Shown piece after piece: positions 47,118-56,676 of a stretch of DNA of 64,000 nt. Source of the DNA: Subdoligranulum variabile. Its GTDB lineage: Bacteria > Bacillota > Clostridia > Oscillospirales > Ruminococcaceae. Numbering within the stretch: position 1 is the first letter of the stretch; each line of letters opens with the position of its first letter. Under the pieces are notes generated by a model. That model was given only the letters and a program-made list of their open reading frames with translations, was not told the origin of the DNA and ran no database searches. The DNA lies in contig NZ_CP102293.1 in the NCBI RefSeq assembly GCF_025152575.1, positions 1,674,001 to 1,738,000 of the forward strand, written 5' to 3'. A program made the translations under genes and the position numbers.

Positions 47118-48533
47118 TCAGACCTTGGTCTCCTCGGCGGAAAGGGCGTCCTTCTCCTCCTCGAAGCCCTCGGTGCTCTCGGGCATGAAGAGGATCTTGA
47201 TGGTGGCAAAGATGATCTTCAGATCGGTCACGATGCCCTGCTGGGCAATGTACATCAGGTCCATCTGCAGCTTGTCGTAGGGGCTGGTGTTGGCCTTGCC
47301 GTACACCTGGGCATAGCCCGTCAGCCCGCCTTTCACCTGCAGGCGCAGGGCAAACTCCGGCATCTCTTTTTCGTACAGTTCAATGGTCTCCAGCCGCTCG
47401 GGCCGGGGGCCTACAATCGTCATGTTGCCCACAAAGATGTCGTACAGCTGGGGCAGCTCGTCCAGCCGGCAGGCACGGATGACCCGCCCCACCGGGGTGA
47501 TCCGGTCATCGTTCTGCATGGTCACGATGCCCTTGCCCCCCTTGTCGGCGTCCACCTTCATGCTGCGGAACTTGTGGATGAGAAATTCCCTGCGGTGGAT
47601 GGTCATCCGCTTCTGGGTGAACAGCACCGGCCCGCCGTCATAGGCTTTGATGGCAATGGCCGTCGCCAGCATGAAGGGACTCGTCAGGATCAGCGCCGCA
47701 CCGGACAGCACAATGTCCACCAGACGCTTCACAAACAGGTAGAACAGGGAAGGGGCCGCCCGCTGGCACAAAAATACCGGCAGGTTGTTCATCTGGAAGG
47801 TGTGGGCGTTGCTCAGCAACAGATCCCCGATGTTGGGCCGCACATAGGCCAGGATGTCCTGCTCCACGCAGTATTTCAGGATGTCGTTGCGCTGGCTGGA
47901 GCGCAGCCCGCACAGCAGTACCGCCTCCGCCCGGGTGTCGTCGATCTGGCGCAGGATCTCCGGCGTCGGGCGGGTGGCTATGGCTTCCCCCGCCAGCTGA
48001 AACCGGCTGGTATATTTCTGTACGATCTTCAGGCCGTTCTTGTAGGCCTCGGGATTGTCATAGATCAGCAGGGTGCGCTTGGGCGGTACGATGCGGTCGG
48101 TGAGCTGGAAGCTGATATAGGCCCACAGCGCGCTGATCAGGCTGCAGGCCGCCAGGCAGAGCAGCAGCGGCACCGGCGAGGGCACCTGGTTGCGCACCAG
48201 CAGCCAGGCAACCATGTACATAAAAAAGTGGGTCATCACCAGGGCGATGATGTGGGAGTAGATCAGCTCGGTGATGCGGCTGGTCAGCAGGTCGAAGCCG
48301 CCATATACGTTGGAAAAAACGGCGTTCAGGGCTAAAAACAGCCCGATGACCATATAGTTGCCGTTGCCCTCAAAACTCAGGTAGAGGTGCTTTTCGTAAT
48401 AGGCATACCAGCATACGGCGAAGGCAAGGGCGTTCAGGATCAGCAGTACGGCGTCCAGCAGCAGCAGCTCGGCATTCTGCCGCTGGCTGATGCTGACCTC
48501 CTGCTGCTGCGGAGTACGATTGTGTTTGTTCAT
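47118..48533 (-). CDS. Polyprenyl-phosphate sugar phosphotransferase (first copy)
   Basis: A 471-residue initiating transferase of the WbaP/CpsE type: five N-terminal helices, a CoA-binding-like Rossmann middle, and the C-terminal catalytic domain with KRLVDIVLSGAALILTSPFM, FRSMKVDADKGGKG, CRLDELPQLYDIFVGNMTIV and GPRPER. It loads the first sugar phosphate on undecaprenyl phosphate. First gene of the leftward operon. A paralogue lies at 52910. Confidence 0.93.
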   Translation of the reverse strand: MNKHNRTPQQQEVSISQRQNAELLLLDAVLLILNALAFAVCWYAYYEKHLYLSFEGNGNYMVIGLFLALNAVFSNVYGGFDLLTSRITELIYSHIIALVMTHFFMYMVAWLLVRNQVPSPVPLLLCLAACSLISALWAYISFQLTDRIVPPKRTLLIYDNPEAYKNGLKIVQKYTSRFQLAGEAIATRPTPEILRQIDDTRAEAVLLCGLRSSQRNDILKYCVEQDILAYVRPNIGDLLLSNAHTFQMNNLPVFLCQRAAPSLFYLFVKRLVDIVLSGAALILTSPFMLATAIAIKAYDGGPVLFTQKRMTIHRREFLIHKFRSMKVDADKGGKGIVTMQNDDRITPVGRVIRACRLDELPQLYDIFVGNMTIVGPRPERLETIELYEKEMPEFALRLQVKGGLTGYAQVYGKANTSPYDKLQMDLMYIAQQGIVTDLKIIFATIKILFMPESTEGFEEEKDALSAEETKV

Positions 48534-48643
48534 CGGTTGACTTCCCTGTTCAAGCCGCGGTAACAAGCGGCGGTTTTATTCCGGGGCGGGGCGGCGGCAG
48601 AGCGCTGCAGGCTGCACAATAACCCCATAATAATAATGAAAAT

Positions 48644-48672
48644 ATTCTAGCATATTTCCCGGGCTATTTCAA
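48644..48672 (-). promoter_or_regulatory. Leftward promoter of the polysaccharide locus
   Basis: Minus strand TTGAAA (48672-48667), 17-bp spacer, TAGAAT (48649-48644). Leader of about 105 bases. Confidence 0.6.
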
Positions 48673-48719
48673 GGCGGCAAAGTCTGCCACAAACCGGGCG
48701 GTCAATTTGTGGGGAATAC

Positions 48720-48749
48720 TTGACACTGAGCAGGGCGGTTCAGTAATAT
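48720..48749 (+). promoter_or_regulatory. Rightward promoter of the polysaccharide locus
   Basis: TTGACA (48720-48725), 18-bp spacer, TAATAT (48744-48749). With the leftward promoter 48 bases away it makes a divergent control region in a 301-base spacer otherwise without genes. Confidence 0.7.
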
Positions 48750-48834
48750 TAAAGTAACTGTTCATGGCGGCGTCCGGGCAGAAAAGCGGAAACTCCGGCA
48801 GGGCGCCCTTCAGACAGCAGAGAGGAAGAACACC

Positions 48835-49569
48835 ATGCTTGTGACCGTCATCACCGTGGCCTATAACAGCGAAAAGACCATTGCCCGGACCATCGAGTCC
48901 GTCCTGCACCAGAGCTACGACGACATCGAATACATCCTTGTGGACGGCGCCTCCCGGGACGGCACGGTGGAGGTGGCCCGGCGCTATGAGGCGGCCTTCC
49001 GCGAGACGCCGGGGCGCAGCCTGACCATCCTTTCGGAGCCGGACAAGGGCATGTACGACGCCCTGAACAAGGGCGCCCGGATGGCCCACGGCGAGATCGT
49101 GGGCCAGATCAACGCCGACGACTGGTACGAAAAGGACGCCGTACAGATCATGGCCGACCTCTACCGCAGGGAAGGCTATGATGCAGCATGGGGAAGCATC
49201 CGCATCCGGAAAGCCTCCGGCGATATGATCAAGCACGCCCGCATCGGCCGGCTGTGGACCACATCCGGCTGGTGCCATCCCGGCATGTTCAGCCGCCGCA
49301 GCATCCTGCTGCAGTACCCCTATGCCCTGGAAAGCATGTACGACGATTTTGACTACATCACTACGGTCTACCGGGCGGGCAAAAAGGTCATCACCACGGA
49401 TGCCGTCATCGCCAACTTTACCTTTGGCGGCATGAGCACCCAAAAATCCTGGAAAGAGGTGATGCGCCGGGTGAATATCACCTACAGCATCTACCGCAAG
49501 CACGGTATGAGCCGCCTGTACTGGTTTCATCGTCTGGCCCTGGAAACGGCCAAATACATCCTGGGGTGA
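48835..49569 (+). CDS. Glycosyltransferase family 2
   Basis: A 244-residue GT-A enzyme: VTVITVAYNSEKTIARTIES, then YILVDGASRDGTVEV and the donor-binding GEIVGQINADDWYEKDAVQI (DxD equivalent ADD). WcaA/RfbF-like length. First gene of the rightward operon. GAGGAAG precedes the start. The stop lies two bases before the next ribosome site. Confidence 0.92.
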   Translation: MLVTVITVAYNSEKTIARTIESVLHQSYDDIEYILVDGASRDGTVEVARRYEAAFRETPGRSLTILSEPDKGMYDALNKGARMAHGEIVGQINADDWYEKDAVQIMADLYRREGYDAAWGSIRIRKASGDMIKHARIGRLWTTSGWCHPGMFSRRSILLQYPYALESMYDDFDYITTVYRAGKKVITTDAVIANFTFGGMSTQKSWKEVMRRVNITYSIYRKHGMSRLYWFHRLALETAKYILG

Positions 49570-49577
49570 AATGTGCC

Positions 49578-50690
49578 ATGAAGATACTGTTCATCAATGA
49601 GGTCTGCGGCATCACCAGCACCGGCCGCATCACCTGCGAACTGGCGGACAAGCTCACCGCCGAAGGCCATGAGTGCCGCATCGCCTACGGGCGCAAGGGA
49701 CAGGTGCCGGAGCGCTGGCAGCACTACGGGGTGCGCATCGGCGGCGACTGGGACGTGCGCCTGCACGCCCTGCAGACCCGCCTGTTCGACCTGTGCGGCT
49801 TCGGCTCCGCCGCACCCACCCGGCGGTTCCTGGCCTGGGCCGATACGTTCGATCCCGACCTGATCTGGATCCACAATCTCCACGGCTACTACATCCAGGT
49901 GGAGCTGCTGTTCGCCTGGCTCAAGAGCCGGCCGCAGACGCCGGTGCGCTGGACGCTGCACGATTGCTGGGCCTTTACGGGGCACTGCACCCATTTTGCC
50001 GCGGTGGGCTGCGAACAATGGAAGACCGGCTGCCGGCACTGCCGGCAGCTGGACCAGTATCCCAAATGCAGCGGGATCAGCCATGTGGACCGCAACTATG
50101 CCCGAAAAAAGGCGGCGTTTACCGGGGTGCCCCGGCTGACCATCCAGACCCCCAGCCAATGGCTGGCGGACCTGGTCAAACAGAGTTTCCTGCAGGAGTA
50201 TCCCGTGACGGTGGAATACAACACGGTGGATCCTGCCGTTTTCCGGCCCACGCCCGGCGATTTCCGCGCCCGGTATGGCCTGCAGGACAAGGTCATCGTC
50301 CTGGGGGTGGCCAACGTCTGGAGCGAGAGAAAGGGCCTGGCGGACTTCGTGCGCCTGGCGGCAGCGCTGGGGGAAAAATACCAGGTGGTGCTGGTGGGCG
50401 TCAGCGAACAGCAGCGGAAGAAGCTGCCCGCCCGGATCCTGGCGCTGCCCAAGACCGCCAACGCCCGGGAACTGGCCCAGATCTATACGGCGGCGGATTT
50501 CTTTTTCAATCCCACCTATGAGGATACCTACCCCACCGTGAATCTTGAGGCGGAGGCCTGCGGCACCCCGGTGATCACCTACGCCACAGGGGGCGCCCCT
50601 GAAACCATCCATCGGCCGGATTCCGTCCTGGTGGCGCCGGGGGATCTGGACCGGGTGGCGGCCTGTCTGCAGGGCCGGGATACTGTCTGA
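49578..50690 (+). CDS. Glycosyltransferase family 4 (paralogue of 39106)
   Basis: A 370-residue GT-B enzyme, alike the 39106 product throughout: FINEVCGITSTGRITCELAD, LHDCWAFTGHC, GCEQWKTGCRHC. Donor site: YEDTYPTVNLEAEACGTPVI. ATG at 49578 fits GGGGTGA eight bases upstream. The CxxxxxxxxC/CRHC pattern shared by both suggests a metal- or disulfide-stabilised loop. Confidence 0.92.
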   Translation: MKILFINEVCGITSTGRITCELADKLTAEGHECRIAYGRKGQVPERWQHYGVRIGGDWDVRLHALQTRLFDLCGFGSAAPTRRFLAWADTFDPDLIWIHNLHGYYIQVELLFAWLKSRPQTPVRWTLHDCWAFTGHCTHFAAVGCEQWKTGCRHCRQLDQYPKCSGISHVDRNYARKKAAFTGVPRLTIQTPSQWLADLVKQSFLQEYPVTVEYNTVDPAVFRPTPGDFRARYGLQDKVIVLGVANVWSERKGLADFVRLAAALGEKYQVVLVGVSEQQRKKLPARILALPKTANARELAQIYTAADFFFNPTYEDTYPTVNLEAEACGTPVITYATGGAPETIHRPDSVLVAPGDLDRVAACLQGRDTV

Positions 50691-50703
50691 AAGGAGCATC
50701 TTC

Positions 50704-51426
50704 ATGCGGATCATCTTTTGTTGGGATGACGGCGCGCTGCAGGATCAGAAACTGTTTGCGCTCCATGAAAAATACGAGCTGCCCGGCATGTTCTTCGTGC
50801 CCACCTCCAACCGTGAGGGCCGGGAGGTGCTGACGCCCGCCATGATCCGGCAGGCCCGGTCCCCGTGGGTCGCCTTCGGCGGACACACCCACAGCCATGT
50901 CTATCTGACCCAGATCCCGGCGGAACAGATCGAGCCGGAGATCTCGGCCAACCAGAACTACCTGCAGGAGGTGCTGGGGGAGCCCATCGCCCATTTCTGC
51001 CTCCCCGGAGGAAAATACAAGCGGGAGATGCTGCCGCTCCTGTACCGCTACTTCCGCACGGTGCGCACGGCGGATACCATGTGCTTCCGCAACCGGGGAC
51101 CGCTGTACCGGCCCGCGCTGCACTTCTACCCCCGCGGGGTGAAAAGCCTGCTGGGCAACGCCCTGCGCAACCACAGCTTCCCCGAGGCCCGGCTGGTCTG
51201 GGCCCGCCGCCGGGAACCCTATTTCACCCTGCTGCGGGAACTGCTGCAGTATGAGGAACCCCGGAACGACGCCATGGTCATGATCTGGGGACACAGCTGG
51301 GAGATCGAGGAACTCCAGCTCTGGGAAGAACTGGAGGCACTGTTTGCCCTGTGCAGCACCCGCTACCGGTCCTGCTGCATCCCCTACGACGCCATCGACG
51401 CGGCCGGCGGTCCCGCCGCCCTGTAA
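50704..51426 (+). CDS. Polysaccharide deacetylase (NodB-type)
   Basis: A 240-residue carbohydrate esterase 4 protein: motif 1 FCWDDGALQDQK (the catalytic Asp pair), motif 2 GGHTHSHVYL (zinc His), motif 3 FCLPGGKYKREM. No signal peptide, so it would act in the cytoplasm on lipid-linked or nucleotide-linked sugars. AAAGGAG precedes ATG. Confidence 0.88.
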   Translation: MRIIFCWDDGALQDQKLFALHEKYELPGMFFVPTSNREGREVLTPAMIRQARSPWVAFGGHTHSHVYLTQIPAEQIEPEISANQNYLQEVLGEPIAHFCLPGGKYKREMLPLLYRYFRTVRTADTMCFRNRGPLYRPALHFYPRGVKSLLGNALRNHSFPEARLVWARRREPYFTLLRELLQYEEPRNDAMVMIWGHSWEIEELQLWEELEALFALCSTRYRSCCIPYDAIDAAGGPAAL

Positions 51427-51446
51427 AAAGGAGCCTGTTTGTAGTT

Positions 51447-52652
51447 ATGAAAATCGTGGAGATCGAGGATTTTTTTCACCCCAATGCCGGGTATCAGATC
51501 AACATCCTGTCGAAATATTTTGTGAAGCACGGCCATGAAGTGACCATCGTGACCGCCAGCGCCGACCGCATGCCTCCCCAGCTGGCGGCCTTTTTCGGCG
51601 TGGACAACATCGAAGCCTACGACCGGGAATACACCCGCACCACCGGGGTGCAGATCATCCGGCTGCCCATCTACGGATTCGTCAGCAACCGCGCCATCTT
51701 CACGCCGGAACTGCGCAGGACCGTGGACGGCCTGCAGCCCGACATCCTGTTTGCCCACGATAACGATACGGCCTCCGCCATGCAGTTTATCGCCCGGCTG
51801 GGTCATCTGCCCTATGCCTTCGTCACCGACAGCCACATGCTGGCCATGGCGTCGGTGAACCGGTTCAACAAGCTGTTCCACGGGTTCTACCGCCGGGTCC
51901 TGGCGCCCCGCCTCATCCGGTATCAGATCCCCGTCATCCGCACCCAGGATGATCCCTACGTGGAGCAGGTGCTGGGCGTCCCGCTGCAGCAGGCCCCGTG
52001 GATCTCCTTCGGGTCGGACACGCTGCTGTTCCACCCGGACGCCGACGCCCGGCAGAAATTCCGCAGGGAACACCAGATCCCCGACGATGCCTTTGTGCTC
52101 CTGTATGCCGGCAAACTGGACGAGTCCAAGGGCGGCCGCCTGCTGGCAGAAGCGCTGCAGCAGCCCCTGCCCGCCCGCCGGCCGGTGGTCTGCCTGGTGG
52201 TGGGCAATACCGCCGGTGATGCATACGGCCGCGAGGTGGAAGCCCTGCTGAAGGCATCCCAAAACCGGATCCTGCGCTTTCCCACCCAGCGCTACATGGA
52301 TCTGGCTCCCTTCTACCAGGCCGCCGATCTGGCGGTCTTCCCCAAGCAGTGCAGCCTGAGCTTCTACGACGCCCAGGCCTGCGGCCTGCCCGTCCTGTCG
52401 GAGGACAACAACATCAATGTGGACCGCAATGCCCACGGCAACGGCCTCTGCTTTGCGTCGGGCAGCGTGGAGGACTTCCGGCAAAAGCTCCAGCAGATGC
52501 TGGACCTGCCTCCGGAGGACTACCGCCGGATGTCCCGGCAGGCCTGTGACTTCATCAAGCAGGAATACGACTACGAACAGAAGGCCCGGGAGTACGAGCA
52601 GATCCTGCAGGCCTCCCTGGATGCCTACCGCGCCGGCAAGCAGCGGCGCTGA
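51447..52652 (+). CDS. Glycosyltransferase family 4
   Basis: A 401-residue GT-B enzyme: VEIEDFFHPNAGYQINILSK, then GHEVTIVTASADRMP; donor side VFPKQCSLSFYDAQACGLPV and LSEDNNINVDRNAHGNGLCF. ATG 51447 lies 13 bases after AAAAGGAG, longer than usual. Donor unknown. Confidence 0.88.
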   Translation: MKIVEIEDFFHPNAGYQINILSKYFVKHGHEVTIVTASADRMPPQLAAFFGVDNIEAYDREYTRTTGVQIIRLPIYGFVSNRAIFTPELRRTVDGLQPDILFAHDNDTASAMQFIARLGHLPYAFVTDSHMLAMASVNRFNKLFHGFYRRVLAPRLIRYQIPVIRTQDDPYVEQVLGVPLQQAPWISFGSDTLLFHPDADARQKFRREHQIPDDAFVLLYAGKLDESKGGRLLAEALQQPLPARRPVVCLVVGNTAGDAYGREVEALLKASQNRILRFPTQRYMDLAPFYQAADLAVFPKQCSLSFYDAQACGLPVLSEDNNINVDRNAHGNGLCFASGSVEDFRQKLQQMLDLPPEDYRRMSRQACDFIKQEYDYEQKAREYEQILQASLDAYRAGKQRR

Positions 52653-52773
52653 ACCTCCGCCGGAGCGGCCGGCACGCCAAATAGTGGCAGCCGCCGACGG
52701 GCCGCAGACCGCCGCAAGGCGCTCCCCGGCCTGCCGCCGGGGCGGCAAAAGGGCGACGGGTTGGCAAAATCGG

Positions 52774-52802
52774 TTGCTTTTATACGGGGAAAAGACTATA
52801 AT
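52774..52802 (+). promoter_or_regulatory. Internal promoter before the second sugar transferase
   Basis: TTGCTT (52774-52779), 17-bp spacer, TATAAT (52797-52802), within a 257-base spacer. It would allow separate expression of the genes from 52910 on. Confidence 0.65.
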
Positions 52803-52909
52803 AAAAAGAAGTCTTGTAAAAAAACGCAAGAAAACAAAAGCCCGGAAACTTCTGCCCGAAGAAACTCACCTGCGGCTGTGCACGGCCGCAAGGAAGGATA
52901 CATAGAAAC

Positions 52910-54265
52910 ATGGATCAACTGCTCTACAAAAAAACCATGCTGCGCGTGGTCAAGCTCATCAACGTGGCCATGATGACCATCCCCTTTGCGGCGTGCTGGT
53001 ATCTGTTCTACGCGGACGTGCTGGCGTCGCCCTATTTTGCCAAGGGCAACTGGATGATCATCGCGCTGTTTGCCGTGCTGTATGTTACCTACGGGCGGAT
53101 CTACGACGGATTCCAGATCTCGCTGAACCGTATTTCCGAGAGCGTTACCTCCCAGAGCCTGGCGGTCATCATCGCCGACGGCATCCTCTTCTTCGTCACC
53201 TGGCTGCTGATGAAATACTTCCCCCCCGTGCCGCCGATGATCGTGCTCATCATCGTGCAGATCCTGCTCTCCGCCGTGTGGTGCCGCGCGGCCCATATCT
53301 GGTATTTCAGCACCTTCCCGGCCAAGCGCACCGCCATCATCTACGACCAGCGGGAAGGCATGCAGAACCTGATCTCCCAGTACGGCCTGAGCAAGAAATT
53401 CGACGTGGTGGCCGTGGACGATGTGGTCGGCGCCCTGGACAAGGACCTGAGCATCCTGGAAGGTGTGGATGTGGTCTTTTTGTGCGGCATCCATTCCCAT
53501 GAACGCAATGTCATCCTCAAACGCTGCATCGCCGAGGATGTCCAGATGTACCTGGTGCCCCGCATCGGCGATGTGATCATGAGCGGCGCCAAAAAGATGC
53601 ATATGTTCCATCTGCCCATCCTGCGGGTGGAACGCTATGACCCCGCACCGGAATACCTCTTCCTGAAGCGGGCGGTGGACCTCATCATCGCCGGGCTGGC
53701 ACTGCTGATTCTCTCGCCGGTGATGCTGATTGTGGCCATCGCCATCAAGGCCACCGACGGCGGCCCCGTCTTCTACAAGCAGTGCCGCCTGACCAAGGAC
53801 GGAAAAACCTTCCCGGTGCTGAAATTCCGCAGCATGCGGGTGGATGCCGAAAAGGACGGCGTCGCCCGCCTTTCCACCGGAGAAAACGACGACCGCATCA
53901 CCCCCGTGGGACGGTTCATCCGCAAATGCCGTCTGGATGAACTGCCCCAGCTGCTGAACATTCTGGCGGGGCAGATGTCGCTGGTCGGCCCGCGGCCGGA
54001 ACGGCCGGAGATCGCCGCCCAGTATGAAAAAGAACTGCCGGAGTTCGCACTCCGGCTGCAGACCAAGGCCGGCCTTACCGGCTACGCCCAGGTCTACGGC
54101 AAATACAACACCACCCCCTACGATAAGCTGCAGATGGACCTGATGTACATCGCCAACCCCAGCATCATCGAGGACTTCAAAATCATGTTCGCCACCGTCA
54201 AGATCCTCTTCGAGGCGGAAAGCACCGAGGGTGTGGACGAGGGCAATGTGACGGCCGCCGGGTAA
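52910..54265 (+). CDS. Polyprenyl-phosphate sugar phosphotransferase (second copy)
   Basis: A 451-residue initiating transferase like 47118: N-terminal helices, then KRAVDLIIAGLALLILSPVM, FRSMRVDAEKDGVA, CRLDELPQLLNILAGQMSLV and GPRPERPEIAAQYEKELPEF. Both copies end in an FAT(V/I)KILFxxESTEG motif. Has its own promoter. AAGGA precedes ATG. Confidence 0.93.
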   Translation: MDQLLYKKTMLRVVKLINVAMMTIPFAACWYLFYADVLASPYFAKGNWMIIALFAVLYVTYGRIYDGFQISLNRISESVTSQSLAVIIADGILFFVTWLLMKYFPPVPPMIVLIIVQILLSAVWCRAAHIWYFSTFPAKRTAIIYDQREGMQNLISQYGLSKKFDVVAVDDVVGALDKDLSILEGVDVVFLCGIHSHERNVILKRCIAEDVQMYLVPRIGDVIMSGAKKMHMFHLPILRVERYDPAPEYLFLKRAVDLIIAGLALLILSPVMLIVAIAIKATDGGPVFYKQCRLTKDGKTFPVLKFRSMRVDAEKDGVARLSTGENDDRITPVGRFIRKCRLDELPQLLNILAGQMSLVGPRPERPEIAAQYEKELPEFALRLQTKAGLTGYAQVYGKYNTTPYDKLQMDLMYIANPSIIEDFKIMFATVKILFEAESTEGVDEGNVTAAG

Positions 54266-54307
54266 ATCCCCCCGCGGCAGGGACGGCAGCAGGCAAAGGA
54301 GAAAAAA

Positions 54308-55528
54308 ATGATCAATGTAATTGGTTTGGGTTATATCGGACTGCCCACCGCGCTGATGATGGCTTCCCACGGTGTGGAAGTGGTGGGCACGGACTACAAT
54401 GCCGAACTGGTGGCTACGCTGAACCACGGCCACACCACCTTCAAGGAGAAGGGCCTGGATGAACTGTTCCGGAACGCCCTGCAGGCCGGCATCCGCTTTA
54501 CCACCGAGTATCAGAAGACCGATACCTACATCATCTCGGTGCCCACCCCCTACGACAAGTTCAGCAAGAAGGTGGACGCCTGCTATGTGGTGGCTGCCGT
54601 AAAGAGCGTCATGGAAGTCTGCCCCAAGGGGGCCACGGTGGTCATCGAGTCCACCGTTTCCCCCGGCACCATCGACAAGTTCGTGCGGCCGGTCATCGAG
54701 GCGGACGGCTTCCGCATCGGCCAGGACATTCACCTGGTCCACGCCCCCGAGCGCATCATCCCCGGCAACATGGTCTATGAGCTGCTGCACAACAACCGCA
54801 CCATCGGCGCCGACGAGCGCGACATCGGCGAACAGGTCAAAAAGCTCTATGCTTCCTTCTGCCAGGGGGAGATCGTCGTCACCGACATCCGCACCGCCGA
54901 GATGACCAAGGTGGTGGAAAATACCTTCCGCGCCGTCAACATCGCCTTTGCCAATGAGCTGGCCAAGATCTGCCGCCATGACAACATGGATGTCTACGAG
55001 ATCATCCGTATCTGCAACATGCATCCCCGGGTCAACATCCTGCAGCCCGGCCCCGGCGTGGGCGGCCACTGCATCAGCGTGGACCCGTGGTTCCTGGTGG
55101 GGGATTATCCCAGCCTGGCCAAGGTCATCGATGAGTCGATGAAAACCAACGACGGCATGCCGGATTTTGTGCTGGGGCGCATCCACACCATCATGAAGGA
55201 AAAGGGAATGACCGACATCGGCCGGGTGGGCCTGTACGGTCTGACCTACAAGGAAAACGTGGATGATATGCGGGAATCCCCCACGCTGCAGCTGCTGGAA
55301 AGCCAGGAACGGCATCTGGCACCCACCCTCAAGGTCTATGATCCCTTCATCCGGCAGGACGTGGTGGAACACCAGTACCATGATCTGGATGCCTTCCTGG
55401 CAGATGTGGACTTTGTGGTCATCATGGTCAAGCATGACGAGATCCGGGACAACATGGACAAGCTCGCCGGCAAGATCGTTCTGGACTGCCACAACATCTG
55501 CCATCTGCCCGGCGTCTATCACCTGTAA
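54308..55528 (+). CDS. wecC: UDP-ManNAc dehydrogenase (WecC-like)
   Basis: A 406-residue nucleotide-sugar dehydrogenase: NAD site VIGLGYIGLPTALMMASHGV, VIESTVSPGTIDKFVRPVIE, catalytic Cys in GVGGHCISVDPWFLVG, and GLTYKENVDDMRESPTLQLL. The pattern GLGYIGLPTA and its pairing with wecB favour UDP-N-acetylmannosamine over UDP-glucose. Makes UDP-ManNAcA. Confidence 0.9.
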   Translation: MINVIGLGYIGLPTALMMASHGVEVVGTDYNAELVATLNHGHTTFKEKGLDELFRNALQAGIRFTTEYQKTDTYIISVPTPYDKFSKKVDACYVVAAVKSVMEVCPKGATVVIESTVSPGTIDKFVRPVIEADGFRIGQDIHLVHAPERIIPGNMVYELLHNNRTIGADERDIGEQVKKLYASFCQGEIVVTDIRTAEMTKVVENTFRAVNIAFANELAKICRHDNMDVYEIIRICNMHPRVNILQPGPGVGGHCISVDPWFLVGDYPSLAKVIDESMKTNDGMPDFVLGRIHTIMKEKGMTDIGRVGLYGLTYKENVDDMRESPTLQLLESQERHLAPTLKVYDPFIRQDVVEHQYHDLDAFLADVDFVVIMVKHDEIRDNMDKLAGKIVLDCHNICHLPGVYHL

Positions 55529-55549
55529 ATGAAAGAGGCGGTCTGCTCC

Positions 55550-56647
55550 ATGAAAAAGGTCATGCTGGTTTTCGGCACTCGGCCCGAAGCCATCAAAATG
55601 TGCCCCCTGGTCAATGAACTCAAGGGGCGTTCCGGCATCCGGACGCTGGTCTGCGTCACCGGCCAGCACCGCCAGATGCTGGACCAGGTGCTGGAAGCCT
55701 TCCGGGTGGTGCCGGATTACGATCTGTCCATCATGAAGGACCGCCAGACCCTCTTCGATGTGACCACCAGCATCCTGAACCGCATCAAACCGGTGCTGGA
55801 ACAGGAACGCCCCGATGTGGTGCTGGTCCACGGCGATACCTCCACCACCTTTGCCACCGCCCTGGCCTGCTTCTATCTGCAGATCCCCGTGGGGCATGTG
55901 GAGGCCGGCCTGCGGACCTATAATCTGGCATCCCCCTATCCCGAGGAATTCAACCGCCAGGCGGTGAGCATCCTGGCCCGGTACAACTTTGCCCCCACCG
56001 AACTGTCCCGCCGGAACCTGCTGCGGGAGGGCAAAAAGCCGGAGTCCATCTATGTGACGGGCAACACTGCCATCGATGCCCTCAAGACCACCGTGCGGCC
56101 GGATTACACCCATCCGGAACTGGAATGGGCCGCCGGCAGCCGCCTGATCCTGCTCACCGCCCACCGCCGGGAAAATCTCGGCGAACCCATGCACCATATG
56201 TTCCGGGCCATCCGCCGCATCGTGGATGAGCACGAGGACCTGAAGGTCATTTACCCCATCCACATGAACCCCGTGGTGCGCCAGACCGCAAAGGAAATTT
56301 TTGGCGATGATGCCCGGTTCCATATCATTGAGCCCCTGGATGTGCTGGACTTCCACAACTTCCTGGCCCGCAGCTATCTGATCCTCACCGACAGCGGCGG
56401 CATCCAGGAGGAGGCCCCCTCCCTGGGCAAGCCGGTGCTCGTCATGCGGGACACCACCGAGCGCCCCGAAGGCATCGAGGCCGGGACCCTGAAACTGGTG
56501 GGCACCCGGGAAGATACCATCTACCGCGAATTCAAGCGCCTGCTGGAGGACCCCGCCGCCTACGAACGGATGGCCCATGCCTCCAACCCCTACGGCGATG
56601 GCCACGCCTGTGAGCGCATCGCCGACATCCTGTGCGAAGGATGCTGA
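55550..56647 (+). CDS. wecB: UDP-GlcNAc 2-epimerase, non-hydrolysing (WecB-like)
   Basis: A 365-residue epimerase: VFGTRPEAIKMCPLVNEL, VHGDTSTTFATALACFY, VGHVEAGLRT and LTDSGGIQEEAPSLGKPVLV are all present. ATG at 55550 gives the normal start; 55529 lacks a ribosome site. Provides UDP-ManNAc to the preceding dehydrogenase. Confidence 0.94.
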   Translation: MKKVMLVFGTRPEAIKMCPLVNELKGRSGIRTLVCVTGQHRQMLDQVLEAFRVVPDYDLSIMKDRQTLFDVTTSILNRIKPVLEQERPDVVLVHGDTSTTFATALACFYLQIPVGHVEAGLRTYNLASPYPEEFNRQAVSILARYNFAPTELSRRNLLREGKKPESIYVTGNTAIDALKTTVRPDYTHPELEWAAGSRLILLTAHRRENLGEPMHHMFRAIRRIVDEHEDLKVIYPIHMNPVVRQTAKEIFGDDARFHIIEPLDVLDFHNFLARSYLILTDSGGIQEEAPSLGKPVLVMRDTTERPEGIEAGTLKLVGTREDTIYREFKRLLEDPAAYERMAHASNPYGDGHACERIADILCEGC

Positions 56648-56676
56648 GGAAAACTGCCGAAGGAGTGCCGGAAGCC

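Noticed and set aside
52796..56605. Minus-strand ORF of 1269 codons
   Set aside because: Antisense shadow of three well-supported enzymes (sugar transferase, WecC, WecB).
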